The notes below the pieces were generated by a model that did not search any database, was not told the DNA's origin, and saw only the letters and a program-made list of their open reading frames with translations. From Planctomycetota bacterium (GTDB taxonomy: Bacteria > Planctomycetota > Planctomycetia > Pirellulales > Thermoguttaceae), in NCBI GenBank assembly GCA_029550925.1, contig JAKPGL010000229.1:1-61359 (forward strand): DNA of 61,359 bases, written 5' to 3'. Shown one piece after another: positions 61,010 to 61,359 of the stretch. The first letter of the stretch is position 1, and each line of letters begins with the position of its first letter. A program made the translations under genes and the position numbers.

Positions 61010-61359
61010 ATGGACATGGATTTTCTCGGTCGCTCATTCTTCATCAAGCCAGGCCGACTTGCCAGCCCGCAGAAGCCGACGGCAGACGGATTGCCAGTTA
61101 GGGAAAAAGCTACTCCGTCGGCAGTGCGAGCCGACGCCCAAAAGCTCATCGTCCGCCCGGCGCCACATGGTTTCACGCTGGTGGAGCTATTGGTGGTCAT
61201 CACGATCATCGGCATTTTGATCGGGCTGCTTTTGCCGGCGGTGCAAGCAGCCCGGGAAGCCGCCCGTCGTACCGCCTGCGCCAATAACCTCCGGCAGATC
61301 GGCCTGGCCATGGAAAATTATCACAGTCAGTACATTTGTTATCCTACCGGCGGCCTGGA
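61010..61359 (+). CDS. DUF1559 pseudopilin-like protein, 3' end outside the window
   Basis: The first 116 residues are present. An unusually long 53-residue leader precedes the prepilin motif [20 protein letters not shown], followed by [15 protein letters not shown] and [15 protein letters not shown], the DUF1559 signature. The leader before the motif is normally short, so the true start may be later, but no ATG or GTG with a good binding site is seen there. ATG 61010 is preceded by AAGGAAAG. The gene lies about 150 bases behind the cobalamin riboswitch and is likely under its control. Confidence 0.85.
   Translation, partial: MDMDFLGRSFFIKPGRLASPQKPTADGLPVREKATPSAVRADAQKLIVRPAPHGFTLVELLVVITIIGILIGLLLPAVQAAREAARRTACANNLRQIGLAMENYHSQYICYPTGGL

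Overview
This window looks like chromosomal DNA of a planctomycete, probably of the Pirellulales type (lineage is inferred from gene content; no 16S gene is present). The signs are two DUF1559 pseudopilins with [10 protein letters not shown] prepilin motifs, three Tat-exported Gfo/Idh/MocA oxidoreductases, a TIGR03790-family protein, a ThuA-domain protein, a SUMF1-fold lipoprotein, FHA-domain proteins, and a protein joining BRCT-, MerR- and TPR-like parts. I found about 43 protein-coding genes. I saw no tRNA, rRNA, transposase gene, integrase, phage gene, CRISPR array or recognisable antiphage system.

Layout. 1-16.2 kb: a glycosidase-like protein cut by the window edge, Tat-exported oxidoreductases, a terpene-cyclase-repeat protein, a DUF1559 pseudopilin and an ABC exporter pair. 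The permease of that pair carries a glycine-rich insert and is bracketed by two clusters of hairpin repeats. 16.3-23.8 kb: a SUMF1-fold lipoprotein with a repetitive Pro/Glu/Lys stalk, an orphan hypC, a glycine-zipper lipoprotein, the fatty-acid operon rpmF-fabD-acpP-fabF with a clear promoter, and a BON-domain protein. 24.6-36.4 kb: a TIGR03790 protein, an HtrA-like protease, the BRCT/MerR/TPR protein, uxaC, a TlpA-like thioredoxin, a second ABC ATPase and two glycosidases. 36.5-46.1 kb: dcd, nth, a DksA/TraR-type zinc-finger protein, an FHA coiled-coil protein, a sugar isomerase-like protein, a ribosome hibernation factor and the tail-specific protease prc. 46.1-57.2 kb: a 128-bp MITE-like palindrome, a tad-type secretion/pilus operon (tadA, tadB, tadC, an unknown exported protein and a tadD-like TPR protein), and an exopolysaccharide module (chain-length regulator, glycosyltransferase, polyprenyl-phosphate sugar transferase). 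57.4-61.4 kb: an FHA-GAF-PP2C regulator, a ThuA protein, then a strong promoter and a cobalamin riboswitch upstream of a DUF1559 pseudopilin that runs off the end.

How the genes fit together. Much of the window serves the cell envelope and extracellular polymers: secreted glycosidases, exported oxidoreductases, Tad machinery, polysaccharide assembly, periplasmic proteases and pseudopilins. Housekeeping functions (lipid synthesis, DNA repair, nucleotide metabolism, ribosome hibernation) lie between them. No single gene cluster is plainly a new system. The most unusual signals are the cobalamin riboswitch in front of a pseudopilin, the dispersed palindromic repeat families with compensatory stem changes, the MITE-like element, and several odd protein architectures.
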